Below, piece by piece: positions 26,671 to 35,605 of a stretch of 64,000 nucleotides of DNA. The notes beneath the pieces were generated by a model that was given only the letters and a program-made list of their open reading frames with translations, was not told the DNA's origin and did not search any database. Position 1 is the stretch's first letter. Every line of letters begins with the position of its first letter. The stretch lies in contig NZ_VTFT01000001.1 of assembly GCF_008244685.1 (NCBI RefSeq), forward strand, positions 2,025,248-2,089,247, given 5' to 3'. This stretch comes from Luteimonas viscosa (GTDB lineage: Bacteria; Pseudomonadota; Gammaproteobacteria; Xanthomonadales; Xanthomonadaceae). Both the position numbers and the translations under genes were made by a program.

Positions 26671-27990
26671 TCATCCACCGCCGACAAGGCGTACACCCTT
26701 GAGGTTCGGCTGGCCCGCGACGACGTCGGTCCAGACGACGTGGGCCACGCCACCCATCACCGCCAGCTGCGGGAAGCCGGTGCCGCGGCCCTCGCCGGCC
26801 ACCTTCGCCACCTCGACCCGCTCGTGTTCGGTGGCCAGGTCGTGGCTGCGGCGCGACAGCCACAGCGACTGGCGCCCGCCTTCCTCGCGCATCCACAGCA
26901 CCCAGGCCTGCCGCGCATCGAGCGCGACCGCAACGCGACCGAGCACCGGCTGGCCGCGGTCGAGCGTCACCACCGCGGCGAACGCATCGCCGGCGTCGCT
27001 GCTGGCCGCGAGCCGGACCTCCGGCTCGCCGTCGGCCTCGGTGTACCAGGCGACCACGACCGCGTTGCCCGCAGCCGCGACATCCGGGCCGTTGACCGGG
27101 CAGGCCGGCATCGTCCAGCCGTCGGCGTGCACCGGACGCGGCGTGCTCCAGGCGCTGCCGTCATGGCGCGTGGCGAGGATGTCGCGCACTTCGTCCTCGC
27201 TGCGGCCGCGATAGACCAGCAGCGGCCCCTTCGCAGTCTGCGCGACCGCCGTCTGGCAGCAATCGCACACCCGCGCATCGATCACCGCGTCGGCGCTGCG
27301 CTGCAGCGTGGCGTCGAACACCGCGGCGCGCAGCGTCATCGCGCCCTGCGCGCCTTCGGGGCTGTCGTGGCCTTCGTGGCCGCCGTGGGCATTGCCGGTC
27401 TCGCGACCATCCAGCCAGGCCAGACCCAGCGCGCCATCGCCCTGGGCCCACATCGAGACGAAGCCGTGCTCGGTCCGGGTGCCGTCGTCGTGCGGCATCA
27501 CCGGGGCGGCCCAGTTGGCGCCGCCATCGCGCGAACGCGTCAGCACCACGTCGTAGGCGTAGGGGGCGTCGCCGCTCTTCTGCAGCCAGTGCGCCCACAG
27601 CGCGCCATCCGGCGTCGCCGCCATGTGCGGGATGTCGGCCCAGTTCACGAACATGCTGTTGCCGACCGCGATCGTGGTCATCGCGTGCATCCAGCGCCCC
27701 CAGTCCGGTGCCCAGGTGCTGAACTGGAAGATGTGGCGACGACCCTTCTGCGAGTTGATCCAGCCCAGCAGCAGCTTGTCGTCGGGCGTGGCCGCCAGGC
27801 TCGGCGACGCGGAACCCGGCAGGGTCGGCGGCAGCGGCCAGTCCTCGATGCGGCTCGGCGCGGCGACGTCGCCTTCGACGGCGGGCGCCGGCGGGCTGTC
27901 GGCGCCGCCGCAACCGGCGATGGCCAGGGCCGCCGCCAGGCATGAGGCGCGGAAAGCGTGCGGGAGGAGCGTCTGGATGTTCATGCGCAT
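26671..27990 (-). CDS. Sialidase-fold (beta-propeller) lipoprotein of unknown role
   Basis: 439 residues from ATG 27990 (a second ATG is at 27984). The lipobox AIAGC predicts periplasmic lipid anchoring. The mature protein shows recurring beta-propeller blades with Asp-box-like segments (TRSRDGGANWAAPV, AASSDAGDAFAAVVTL), as in exo-alpha-sialidase-like proteins. A CDCC cluster and a His-rich loop (GNAHGGHEGHDSPEG) could bind metal. It is the first gene of a set with truC and arfB. No enzymatic residues could be assigned, so the substrate is open. Confidence 0.7.
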   Translation of the reverse strand: MRMNIQTLLPHAFRASCLAAALAIAGCGGADSPPAPAVEGDVAAPSRIEDWPLPPTLPGSASPSLAATPDDKLLLGWINSQKGRRHIFQFSTWAPDWGRWMHAMTTIAVGNSMFVNWADIPHMAATPDGALWAHWLQKSGDAPYAYDVVLTRSRDGGANWAAPVMPHDDGTRTEHGFVSMWAQGDGALGLAWLDGRETGNAHGGHEGHDSPEGAQGAMTLRAAVFDATLQRSADAVIDARVCDCCQTAVAQTAKGPLLVYRGRSEDEVRDILATRHDGSAWSTPRPVHADGWTMPACPVNGPDVAAAGNAVVVAWYTEADGEPEVRLAASSDAGDAFAAVVTLDRGQPVLGRVAVALDARQAWVLWMREEGGRQSLWLSRRSHDLATEHERVEVAKVAGEGRGTGFPQLAVMGGVAHVVWTDVVAGQPNLKGVRLVGGG

Positions 27991-28194
27991 TGCCCTTGCG
28001 GCCCTTGGGCCTGGTCTGGTCGTCCTCCGGTCCGGCCATGGTCCGGTGCGGACGGGGTGCGTTGCGGTCCTGCGCACGCGGCACGCATGGATCGCAGGGT
28101 TCGCCGCGAGACCGGACACGCATGTTCACCGCGGAACCCGCGCACTAGCGTAGCCTGTCCCCACGCGCGAAGCATCCGCGCCACGGCGCCCCGC

Positions 28195-28572
28195 ATGTTC
28201 ACCACCGTCGCCAGCTACCTCGACCCGATCGAAGCGCAGATCGCGCGCGGCCTGCTCCTGTCCGAGGGCATCGAGGCGCACGTCGGCGACGAACACCTCG
28301 CGCTCGCGAACTGGGAATGGCGACTGGCGATCGGCGGCGCGCGCCTGCGGGTAGCCGATGCCGACGCCGTGCGCGCCCGCGCGATCCTGCGCGCGATGGA
28401 GGAAGGTGCGTACGCGATCGACGACGAGGCGGCGCCGCTCGATGCCGCGCTGCGCGCGCCCGACCGCGAATCGGTCTCCAGCCGGCTCGCCTGGCTGGCC
28501 CTGGTCCTGCTGAGCGTGCCGCTGCCGTGGCGCCGGCGCCAACCCGACGACTCGGCGGTGCGCGACGCCTGA
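28195..28572 (+). CDS. DUF2007 family small membrane protein
   Basis: 125 residues. The N-terminal domain (VASYLDPIEAQIARGLLLSE, GIEAHVGDE, GGARLRVADADAVRARAIL) matches the DUF2007 'putative signal-transducing' fold. A single membrane helix near the C-terminus (LAWLALVLLSVPLPW) is followed by a basic tail. The function is unknown. It is followed by the tex gene after 102 bp. Confidence 0.75.
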   Translation: MFTTVASYLDPIEAQIARGLLLSEGIEAHVGDEHLALANWEWRLAIGGARLRVADADAVRARAILRAMEEGAYAIDDEAAPLDAALRAPDRESVSSRLAWLALVLLSVPLPWRRRQPDDSAVRDA

Positions 28573-28674
28573 CGCGCGACGCCACGCGCCCCCGGTTGTC
28601 AACGGGTACCGGTTCGCGCCCGTCGTTGCCACAATCGCGCTTCCGCGGCATGTCGCCGCCTGCCGCACGATGCC

Positions 28675-31032
28675 ATGACCGACGTTTCGCCCGCGCTCGC
28701 GCGCAGGATTTCGCAGACCATCGCCGACGAGATCGGCGCCAGGCCCGCGCAGGCCACCGCCGCCATCGCCCTGCTCGACGAGGGGGCGACCGTGCCGTTC
28801 ATCGCGCGCTACCGCAAGGAAGTGACCGGCGGGCTCGACGATACCCAGCTGCGCAACCTCGAAACGCGCCTGGTCTACCTGCGCGAACTGGAACAGCGAC
28901 GTGCGGCGATCCTCGCCAGCATCGACGAGCAGGGCAAGCTCGACGACGCGCTGCGCGGCGAGATCGAGGCCGCCGACAGCAAGGCGCGGCTGGAAGACCT
29001 GTACCTGCCCTACAAGCCCAGGCGTCGCACCCGCGCGCAGATCGCGCGTGAGGCCGGGCTGGAGCCGCTGGCCGACGGCCTGCTGGCCGATCCGTCGCGC
29101 GTGCCGGAAGCGTACGCCGCCGATTTCGTCGATGCCGGCAGGGGTGTCGCCGACACCAGGGCCGCGCTGGAAGGCGCGCGCGCGATCCTGATCGAACGCT
29201 GGGGCGAGGACGCGGCGCTGATCGGCGAACTGCGCGGCTGGCTCGAGGCGAAGGGCGTGATCCGGGCGAAGGTGGTCGAAGGCAGGGAGGCCGCCGGCGA
29301 GAAGTTCCGCGACTACTTCGACCATGCCGAGCCGCTGGCGAAGATCCCCTCGCATCGCCTGCTGGCGCTGCTGCGCGGCCGCCGCGAGGAATTCCTCACC
29401 CTCGACCTCGAACCGGGCGCCGATGCCGAGGCCGGACACCTGTACGCCGAAGGCCGGATCGCGCTGCACGCCGGCATCGCCGATCGCGGCCGCCCCGCCG
29501 ATGCCTGGCTGCGCGGCGCCTGCCGCCTGGCATGGAAGGCGAAGCTGCACCTGCATCTGCTGATCGACCTGTTCGCGCAGGCGCGCGAGAAGGCCGAGGC
29601 GGAGGCGATCGCCGTGTTCGGCGACAACCTGAAGGACCTGCTGCTGGCCGCGCCGGCCGGCGCGAAGGCGGTGCTGGGGCTCGACCCCGGCCTGCGCACC
29701 GGCGTGAAGGCGGCGGTGGTCGATGCCACCGGCAAGCTGGTCGCCACCGAGACCATCCATCCGCACGAGCCGCGACGGCAGTGGGATGCCTCGCTGGCGA
29801 CGCTGGAGACACTGTGCCGCGCGCATGGCGTGCAGCTGATCGCAATCGGCAACGGCACCGCCTCGCGCGAGACCGACAGGCTCGCCGGCGAGCTGCTCGG
29901 GCGCGCGCCGGAGCTGCGGATGCAGAAGCTGGTGGTGAGCGAGGCCGGCGCTTCTGTCTATTCGGCGTCCGAGCTGGCGGCGAAGGAATTCCCCGGGCTG
30001 GACGTGTCGCTGCGCGGTGCGGTCTCGATCGCACGGCGGCTGCAGGACCCGCTGGCGGAACTGGTGAAGATCGAGCCGAAGGCGATCGGGGTCGGCCAGT
30101 ACCAGCACGACATCGACCAGTACCGGCTCGCGCGCGCGCTCGATGCGCGGGTCGAGGATTGCGTGAACGCGGTGGGCGTGCACGTGAACACCGCGTCGGG
30201 CGCGCTGCTGGCGCGCGTGGCCGGACTGACGGCGACGGTCGCGGAGAACATCGTCGCCCATCGCGATGCGCATGGCCCGTTCCGGTCGCGCCGCGAGCTG
30301 CTCCAGGTGCCGCGCCTGGGCGAGAAGACGTTCGAGCAGTGCGCGGGCTTCCTGCGCATCGCCGACGGCGACCAGCCGCTCGACGCCTCCGCGGTGCATC
30401 CCGAGGCCTACCCGGTGGTCGAGCGCATCCTCGCCGCCACCGGCCGGCCGATCCGCGCGCTGCTGGGCGACGGCGCCTTCGTGCGCGCGCTGCAGCCTTC
30501 GCGGTTCACCGACGCGCGCTTCGGCGAGCCGACCGTGCGCGACATCCTCGCCGAACTCGAGAAGCCCGGCCGCGACCCGCGCCCCGAGTTCCGCGCGGCG
30601 AAGTTCGCCGACGGCGTCGAGGACATCCGCGACCTGCGCGCCGGCATGGTGCTCGAGGGCGTGGTCAGCAACGTCGCCGCGTTCGGCGCCTTCGTCGACA
30701 TCGGCGTGCACCAGGACGGGCTGGTGCACATCTCGGCGCTGGCCGACCGCTTCGTGAAGGATCCCCGCGAGGTGGTGAAGGCCGGCGACATCGTCAAGGT
30801 GAAGGTGCTGGAGGTGGATGTCGCGCGCAAGCGCATCGCCCTCAGCTGCCGCCTGGACGATGCGCCCGCCCCGCGCGACACCCGGACGAGCGACGGCCCG
30901 CGCGATGGACAAGGGCGCGGCCCGGGACGCGGCGCACGCAACCCGCGCCCCGCCGCCGGCACGCCCCGCCAGGGCGCCGCACCGGCGGACAACGCGCTGG
31001 CGGAAGCGTTCGCGCGCGCGCGGCGCGGCTGA
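28675..31032 (+). CDS. tex: Tex-family transcription accessory protein
   Basis: 785 residues. The order is an N-terminal helical Tex domain ([20 protein letters not shown]), a YqgF-like RNase H domain ([20 protein letters not shown], about 330-350), helix-hairpin-helix repeats ([20 protein letters not shown]) and a C-terminal S1 RNA-binding domain ([19 protein letters not shown]), then a basic Gly/Arg/Pro tail. Tex binds nucleic acids and associates with transcription. The length and domain set are normal, with a slightly long, probably disordered tail. Confidence 0.96.
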   Translation: MTDVSPALARRISQTIADEIGARPAQATAAIALLDEGATVPFIARYRKEVTGGLDDTQLRNLETRLVYLRELEQRRAAILASIDEQGKLDDALRGEIEAADSKARLEDLYLPYKPRRRTRAQIAREAGLEPLADGLLADPSRVPEAYAADFVDAGRGVADTRAALEGARAILIERWGEDAALIGELRGWLEAKGVIRAKVVEGREAAGEKFRDYFDHAEPLAKIPSHRLLALLRGRREEFLTLDLEPGADAEAGHLYAEGRIALHAGIADRGRPADAWLRGACRLAWKAKLHLHLLIDLFAQAREKAEAEAIAVFGDNLKDLLLAAPAGAKAVLGLDPGLRTGVKAAVVDATGKLVATETIHPHEPRRQWDASLATLETLCRAHGVQLIAIGNGTASRETDRLAGELLGRAPELRMQKLVVSEAGASVYSASELAAKEFPGLDVSLRGAVSIARRLQDPLAELVKIEPKAIGVGQYQHDIDQYRLARALDARVEDCVNAVGVHVNTASGALLARVAGLTATVAENIVAHRDAHGPFRSRRELLQVPRLGEKTFEQCAGFLRIADGDQPLDASAVHPEAYPVVERILAATGRPIRALLGDGAFVRALQPSRFTDARFGEPTVRDILAELEKPGRDPRPEFRAAKFADGVEDIRDLRAGMVLEGVVSNVAAFGAFVDIGVHQDGLVHISALADRFVKDPREVVKAGDIVKVKVLEVDVARKRIALSCRLDDAPAPRDTRTSDGPRDGQGRGPGRGARNPRPAAGTPRQGAAPADNALAEAFARARRG

Positions 31033-31201
31033 GCCGCGCGATGCGCCGGCCCGGGCCACCTGGCAGCGCTTGCATCCGCGCCCGGCGCAGCGTGACGCGC
31101 GACGCGTTCGCGGTCACGACCGCACCACTACGCCGACCGTACAATCGGCAGGCCATGGCGCCGATCCGCGCACCGACGCGCAGCCAGCCGCGACGTTGAA
31201 C

Positions 31202-31375
31202 ATGCCCGCCCCTCCCGCCGACGATCCGCGCCCCGAGCCTCCGGAGCCGCCGCTGCCCGGCGATTGCTGCGACGGCGGCTGCGATCCCTGCATCCACGAC
31301 CTCCATGCCGAGGCGCTGCGGCACTACCAGGAACGCCTCGCGCGCTGGCGCGAACGCCACCCCGACGCGGAATAG
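31202..31375 (+). CDS. Small oxidoreductase-like (PF09791-type) protein
   Basis: 57 residues from ATG 31202. A Pro-rich N-terminus (PEPPEPPLPGD) leads into CCDGGCDPCIHDLHAEALRH, the conserved four-cysteine motif of the 'oxidoreductase-like' N-terminal family, which occurs alone in many proteobacteria. The cysteines probably bind a metal or form a redox site. TACAAT at 31140-31145 could be its -10 element. The biochemical role is unknown. Confidence 0.8.
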   Translation: MPAPPADDPRPEPPEPPLPGDCCDGGCDPCIHDLHAEALRHYQERLARWRERHPDAE

Positions 31376-31382
31376 CGTTGGT

Positions 31383-31745
31383 TCAGGCGGCCTGCGCCGC
31401 GGCGGAGAACTCGTCGAACGCAGCCTGCGCGTTCGCCGCGTACATCAGCGACGGCCCGCCGCCCATGTACACGGCGACGCCGAGCATCTCGCGGAACTCC
31501 TCCGGCGTCGCCCCGAGGCGGACCAGCGCCTTGGCATGGAACCCGAGGCAGGCATCGCAGCGCGCGGCCACCCCGATCGCCATCGCGATCAGCTCCTTGG
31601 TCTTCTCGTCCAGCGCGCCGGCGGCCAGCGCCGCCTTGCTGAGCGCGCCGAAGCCCTGCATGACGTCGGGATTGTGGGTGCGCAGCGGTGCCAGGTTCTT
31701 CGACACGGTGCGGGTCAGTTCGGCGTAGGAATCGACGCTGGTCAT
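31383..31745 (-). CDS. Carboxymuconolactone decarboxylase/AhpD-like protein
   Basis: 120 residues. The motif CDACLGFHAKALVRLGAT has the CxxC plus His of the AhpD-type peroxidase/decarboxylase superfamily. The conserved lead-in is LDEKTKELIAMAIGVAARCDA and a later stretch is EEFREMLGVAVYMGGGPSLM. It is the last gene of the minus-strand cluster with two rhodaneses and a BigR-like repressor, which suggests a role in thiol or persulfide redox. The start ATG 31745 was chosen because the domain begins there. Confidence 0.85.
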   Translation of the reverse strand: MTSVDSYAELTRTVSKNLAPLRTHNPDVMQGFGALSKAALAAGALDEKTKELIAMAIGVAARCDACLGFHAKALVRLGATPEEFREMLGVAVYMGGGPSLMYAANAQAAFDEFSAAAQAA

Positions 31746-31798
31746 GGGATTCTCCGGTTGGGGGTTGGAAGGCGCCTGGATGCGATGGCGGCCACGAT

Positions 31799-32167
31799 TC
31801 AATGCCCGCGCACGACCGGCAGGCCGCTGGCGGCCCACGCCGCCATGCCGCCGTCGACGTTGACATACCGGCGCCGCGGGTCCTTCGACAGGCTGGCCTG
31901 CGCGAGTCGCGAGCGCATGCCGCTGTGGCAGACCAGCAGGATTTCGGACGTCCCCTCGGGCAGCGCGAGCGCGTCGATCGCCGCCACGCCACGTGCGCGA
32001 ATCCGGCCGAGCGGCACGTGGATCGCGCCGTCTGCGTGCCCGGCGGCGAACTCGCCCGGCTCGCGCACGTCCAGCATCGCCGCGCCCCGGTTCAGGACTT
32101 GCACCGCTTCGTCCGGTCCAACGTGCGGCCCGCCTGCTCCGAACAGGGCCTTCAGGAAGGCGATCAT
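31799..32167 (-). CDS. Rhodanese-domain protein
   Basis: 122 residues, a single rhodanese domain: AAMLDVREPGEFAAGHADGA, the active-site loop VCHSGMRS with Cys at about 81, and YVNVDGGMAAWAASGLPVV. It transfers sulfane sulfur to acceptors such as thiols or cyanide. The start overlaps the stop of the ArsR-type regulator gene by 4 bp (ATGA at 32164-32167). It is the second rhodanese of the operon. Confidence 0.9.
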   Translation of the reverse strand: MIAFLKALFGAGGPHVGPDEAVQVLNRGAAMLDVREPGEFAAGHADGAIHVPLGRIRARGVAAIDALALPEGTSEILLVCHSGMRSRLAQASLSKDPRRRYVNVDGGMAAWAASGLPVVRGH

Positions 32168-32523
32168 GTGCGCCCCTTCCTGGCTCGCGCCGCTGGCGGA
32201 CCGCAGTAGATGCCATGCAGGGTTTCCATGACCGCGGCGGCCGGTCCCGGCATCAGCGCGTAGTAGATGGTCTGCGCCTCGCGCCGGGTCCGCACCAGCC
32301 CCTCCTCGCGCAGGACCGCCAGGTGCTGCGACAGCGCCGACTGGCTGAGGTCGAGCAGTTCGTTGATCTCGCCGACCGAGCGCTCGCCTTCGGCGAGCAG
32401 GCACAGCACCTGCAGGCGGCGCTCGTTGGCCAGCGCCTTGAGCAGTTGCGCGGCATCTCCGGCATGGGCCTGCATCGCGACGAGGTCGAAGGCGGGGGCG
32501 GGTTTCCTTGCGGGCATGCTCAT
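32164..32523 (-). CDS. ArsR-family repressor of the BigR/SqrR sulfide-sensing type
   Basis: 119 residues from ATG 32523, which overlaps the upstream rhodanese stop (ATGA). The winged helix is SVGEINELLDLSQSALSQHL. It has Cys41 in LQVLCLLAEGE and Cys107 in LHGIYCG, the two positions used by BigR, SqrR and YgaV to form a tri- or tetrasulfide on sensing persulfides, while metal-site motifs of ArsR/SmtB are missing. It likely represses both its own operon and the divergent flavoprotein operon, and releases DNA on sulfide stress. Specificity is inferred from the two cysteines and the neighbours. Confidence 0.85.
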   Translation of the reverse strand: MSMPARKPAPAFDLVAMQAHAGDAAQLLKALANERRLQVLCLLAEGERSVGEINELLDLSQSALSQHLAVLREEGLVRTRREAQTIYYALMPGPAAAVMETLHGIYCGPPAARARKGRT

Positions 32524-32909
32524 GCGTTCGTGGTGGGCAGGCCGGCATTGCGCCATGCCTCGAAGCCGCCGGCAAGCGAATGCACGTCGCTGAAGCCCAG
32601 TTGCTGCAGGCTTTCGGCCGCCAGCGCGGAGCGGCCGCCCGTCCGGCAGTACAGCACCAGCGGTCGATCCGGCAGCGCCAGCGATTCGCTGGCGGTGCAG
32701 CCCATCGCCGGATGCGCATGGATCTGGAACTCGAGCACGCCGCGCGGCAGGTTCACCGCGCCGGGCAGGTGGCCCTGCGCGTACTCGTCGGGTTCGCGCA
32801 CGTCGATCAGCACCGCATCGCGCGCCGGCGATGCGGACAGCTCGCCAGGGTCCAGTTCCCGGATGCGGGACCGCGCTTGGGCGACCAGTTGTTCGACGGA
32901 CAGGGTCAT
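32520..32909 (-). CDS. Rhodanese-domain protein
   Basis: 129 residues from ATG 32909 (another Met lies 5 codons upstream). The rhodanese domain has AVLIDVREPDEYAQGHLPGA, the active-site loop YCRTGGRSA with catalytic Cys, and VHSLAGGFEAWRNAGLP. A 30-residue helical N-terminus precedes it. It is the first gene of the minus-strand sulfur cluster, reading away from the flavoprotein gene, and its stop overlaps the start of the BigR-like gene. Confidence 0.9.
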   Translation of the reverse strand: MTLSVEQLVAQARSRIRELDPGELSASPARDAVLIDVREPDEYAQGHLPGAVNLPRGVLEFQIHAHPAMGCTASESLALPDRPLVLYCRTGGRSALAAESLQQLGFSDVHSLAGGFEAWRNAGLPTTNA

Positions 32910-32930
32910 CTCGGCGTGCCTCATTAAATC

Positions 32931-32965
32931 AGTTGCATCTAATATAAGATATTGCTAATGTACTT
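32931..32965. promoter_or_regulatory. AT-rich intergenic operator candidate for the BigR-like repressor
   Basis: The only AT-rich stretch in the region lies between the divergent rhodanese and flavoprotein genes. It contains ATCT-AATATA-AGAT (32937-32950), an imperfect palindrome flanked by TTGC on both sides (32933-32936 and 32953-32956). BigR-type repressors bind AT-rich palindromes overlapping divergent promoters, so this is the natural operator. Exact contacts are not shown. Confidence 0.5.
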
Positions 32966-33015
32966 GCAAGCCGGCGGTACCGGCGCGGCAGTCCCCGATC
33001 CCGGGAGGGAGCGAC

Positions 33016-34284
33016 ATGGCACATATCGTGGTGTTGGGCGCAGGCATCGGCGGCATGAGCGTCGCCTACGAGCTGCGCGGCACGCTGGGCAAGGGCCCGG
33101 CGATCACCGTCGTCGGCGAGGGCGACCTGTTCTCGTTCACGCCGTCGAACCCGTGGGTCGCGGTGGGCTGGCGCAAGCCTTCCGACGTGCAGATCCAGGT
33201 GCCGACGTACCTCGCGCGGCACGACATCGCGTTCGAGGCGGTCGGCGCGGACAGGGTGGAACCGCAGCACGACCGCGTGTTGCTGCGCGATGGCCGCCAT
33301 CTCGGGTACGACCATCTGGTGATCGCCACCGGTCCGCGGCTGGCGTTCGACGAGGTGCCGGGCCTCGGCCCGGACGGCCACACCCATTCGATCTGCACCA
33401 CGCCGCACGCCACCGCGGCATGGGAGGCCTACCAGGCCTTCCTCGACGACCCCGGCCCGGTGGTCGTCGGCGCGGCCGCCGGCGCCAGCTGCTTCGGACC
33501 GGCCTACGAGTTCGCGATGATCCTCGACCGCGACCTGCGCAAGCGCAAGCTGCGCGACAGGGTGCCGATCACCTACGTCAGTCCCGAGCCGTACATCGGC
33601 CACATGGGCCTGGGCGGGGTCGGCGACTCCAGGGGGCTGATGGAATCGGAATTCCGCCAGCGCCACATCCGCTGGATCGTCAACGCGAAGATCACCGGCG
33701 TGCGCGAAGGCGAGATGGACGTCACCGAGATGGACGAGGACGGCCAGCCGAAGAAGTCGCATGCGCTGCCGTTCCGTTACTCGATGGTGCTGCCTGCCTT
33801 CACCGGCGTGGACGCGGTGCGCAACGTCGAGGGCCTGTGCAATCCGCGCGGCTTCGTGCTGATCGACAGGAACCAGCGCAATCCCGCGTATCCGAACGTG
33901 TACTCGCTGGGCGTGTGCGTCGCGATCCCGCCGGTGGAAGCCACGCCGGTGCCGACCGGTGCGCCGAAGACCGGTTTCATGATCGAGTCGATGGTCACCG
34001 CGGTGGCCCACAACATCCGCTCCGCACTCGCCGGCGAGCCGGCCACCGCAGAGGCGACGTGGAACGCGATCTGCCTGGCCGACATGGGCGATACCGGCGT
34101 CGCGTTCGTGGCCCTGCCGCAGATCCCGCCGCGCAACGTCACCTGGGCCAGGGTCGGCAAGTGGGTGCACCTGGCCAAGATCGCGTTCGAGAAGTACTTC
34201 CTGATGAAGATGAAGTCCGGCAACACCGAGCCGGTCTACGAGAAATACGTGCTGAAACTGCTCGGCATCCTGCGCACGCGCTGA
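33016..34284 (+). CDS. FAD-dependent sulfide:quinone oxidoreductase-type flavoprotein
   Basis: 422 residues. The N-terminal FAD-binding fold is HIVVLGAGIGGMSVAYELRG; a second Rossmann segment is PVVVGAAAGASCFGPAYEFA. Cys127, Cys159 and Cys301 (SLGVCVAIP) are candidates for the redox cysteines that hold the trisulfide in SQR. The C-terminal amphipathic part (WVHLAKIAFEKYFLMKMKSG) is typical of the quinone-side membrane anchor. SQR oxidises sulfide to sulfane sulfur and passes electrons to quinone. It is the first gene of the plus-strand operon, divergent from the BigR-like repressor. Flavocytochrome-like relatives are an alternative. Confidence 0.85.
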   Translation: MAHIVVLGAGIGGMSVAYELRGTLGKGPAITVVGEGDLFSFTPSNPWVAVGWRKPSDVQIQVPTYLARHDIAFEAVGADRVEPQHDRVLLRDGRHLGYDHLVIATGPRLAFDEVPGLGPDGHTHSICTTPHATAAWEAYQAFLDDPGPVVVGAAAGASCFGPAYEFAMILDRDLRKRKLRDRVPITYVSPEPYIGHMGLGGVGDSRGLMESEFRQRHIRWIVNAKITGVREGEMDVTEMDEDGQPKKSHALPFRYSMVLPAFTGVDAVRNVEGLCNPRGFVLIDRNQRNPAYPNVYSLGVCVAIPPVEATPVPTGAPKTGFMIESMVTAVAHNIRSALAGEPATAEATWNAICLADMGDTGVAFVALPQIPPRNVTWARVGKWVHLAKIAFEKYFLMKMKSGNTEPVYEKYVLKLLGILRTR

Positions 34285-34310
34285 CCACCCCACTCACCAG
34301 GAGTCATGAC

Positions 34311-34514
34311 ATGAACCTCGACCGTGCCGTCCTCGCCTTCGCAGGCGTGATGATCCTCGCCAGCCTCGCGCTCGCCCACTTCGTCTCGCCGCTGTGGCTG
34401 TGGCTCACCGTCTTCGTCGGCGCGAACCTGCTGCAGGCCAGCGTCACCGGCTTCTGCCCCGCGGCGATGGTGCTGCGCAAGCTTGGCCTCGCCAGCGGCT
34501 GCGCATTCAAGTGA
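34311..34514 (+). CDS. DUF2892 (YgaP-TM-like) small membrane protein
   Basis: 67 residues with CAGGAG upstream of ATG 34311. Two hydrophobic helices (AVLAFAGVMILASLALAHFV, WLWLTVFVGANLLQASVTGF) are followed by CPAAMVLRKLGLASGC. This matches the membrane part of YgaP and the DUF2892 proteins that accompany rhodaneses and BigR-regulated operons. The two Cys in the C-terminal part suggest handling of sulfur species. It lies between the SQR-type gene and an efflux pump. Confidence 0.88.
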   Translation: MNLDRAVLAFAGVMILASLALAHFVSPLWLWLTVFVGANLLQASVTGFCPAAMVLRKLGLASGCAFK

Positions 34515-34533
34515 GCAGGGCCTGGGCCGGAAC

Positions 34534-35604
34534 ATGAACACGCATCTGCGCATCGCCCTGGCGGGCCTGCTCGCCGCCACGCTGGGGGCCTGTGGCGGTG
34601 GCGGCGAAGCGCTGCCGCCGCCGCCCGCGATCGAGGGCCTCGACACCCTGGTCGTGCAGTCCGGCGACGGCAGCGGCGGGCGGGCGTGGGACGGCGTGGT
34701 CGAGGCCGTGCGCCAGGCCACGCTGACCGCGCAGACCAGCGGCCGCGTCACCGCGGTGCTGCGCGATGTCGACGACCGCGTCGCCGCGGACGAAGTGCTG
34801 GTGCGCCTGAGCGCGGTGGAACAGCAGTCGGGCGTCGACGCCGCGCGCGCGCAGCTGCGGGCCGCAGAGGCCGGCGCCGCCGAGGCCGAAGGCAACTACC
34901 GCCGTTACCTCGAGCTGTCGCAGGGCCAGTACGTGTCGAAGTCGCAGCTCGACCAGATGCGTGCGATGCGCGATTCGTCGCTCGCCGCGCGCGATGCCGC
35001 GCGCGCGCAGGTGGCCAATGCCGGCCAGCAGAGCGCCTACACCACGGTGCGCGCGCCCTACGCGGGCATCGTCAGTTCGCGCGACGTGGAACCCGGCGAA
35101 AGCGTCGGCATCGGCCAGCTGCTGATGACGGTGTTCGCGCCGGACGCGCTGCGCATCGAGGTCGGCGTGCCGCAGTCCGATGCCGACGCGATCCGCGCCG
35201 ACCCGACCGCGAAGGTGACGTTCGACGACGGCCGCAGCGTCGAAGCGTCCGCCGTGACCGTGTTCCCCAGCGCGGATCCGTCGACGCACGCGGTGAACGT
35301 GCGCGTGCAGCTGCCGCCGCTCGATCCGGTCCCGCAACCCGGGCGCACGGCCAAGGTCGCGTTCCCGGCGGTGAAGGCCGCGGCGCATCCCCGCATCCCG
35401 GCCTCGGCGCTGGTGCGTCGCGGCGAAGTCGACGCGGTGTACGTGCTGGCCGAAGGCCGGCTGTCGCTGCGGCAGGTACGGCTGGGCGCACGCAGCGGCG
35501 ACGACATCGACGTCATCGCCGGCCTGAAGGCGGGCGAGACCATCGCCTCCGACCCGGTCGCCGCGATGCAGGCACTGGTCGCCGCGCGCACGGACGGGGA
35601 CTGA
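34534..35604 (+). CDS. RND efflux pump periplasmic adaptor lipoprotein
   Basis: 356 residues from ATG 34534. Lipobox LGAC then a Gly/Pro linker. The lipoyl half (RQATLTAQTSGRVTAVLRDV), a coiled-coil hairpin (about 105-165), the second half (YTTVRAPYAGIVSSRDVEPG), the barrel and the membrane-proximal domain follow the AcrA/MexA plan. It is 20 bp after the DUF2892 gene and 1 bp before the RND permease gene. No outer-membrane channel gene is present, so the pump must share one encoded elsewhere. Confidence 0.92.
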   Translation: MNTHLRIALAGLLAATLGACGGGGEALPPPPAIEGLDTLVVQSGDGSGGRAWDGVVEAVRQATLTAQTSGRVTAVLRDVDDRVAADEVLVRLSAVEQQSGVDAARAQLRAAEAGAAEAEGNYRRYLELSQGQYVSKSQLDQMRAMRDSSLAARDAARAQVANAGQQSAYTTVRAPYAGIVSSRDVEPGESVGIGQLLMTVFAPDALRIEVGVPQSDADAIRADPTAKVTFDDGRSVEASAVTVFPSADPSTHAVNVRVQLPPLDPVPQPGRTAKVAFPAVKAAAHPRIPASALVRRGEVDAVYVLAEGRLSLRQVRLGARSGDDIDVIAGLKAGETIASDPVAAMQALVAARTDGD

Positions 35605-35605
35605 C

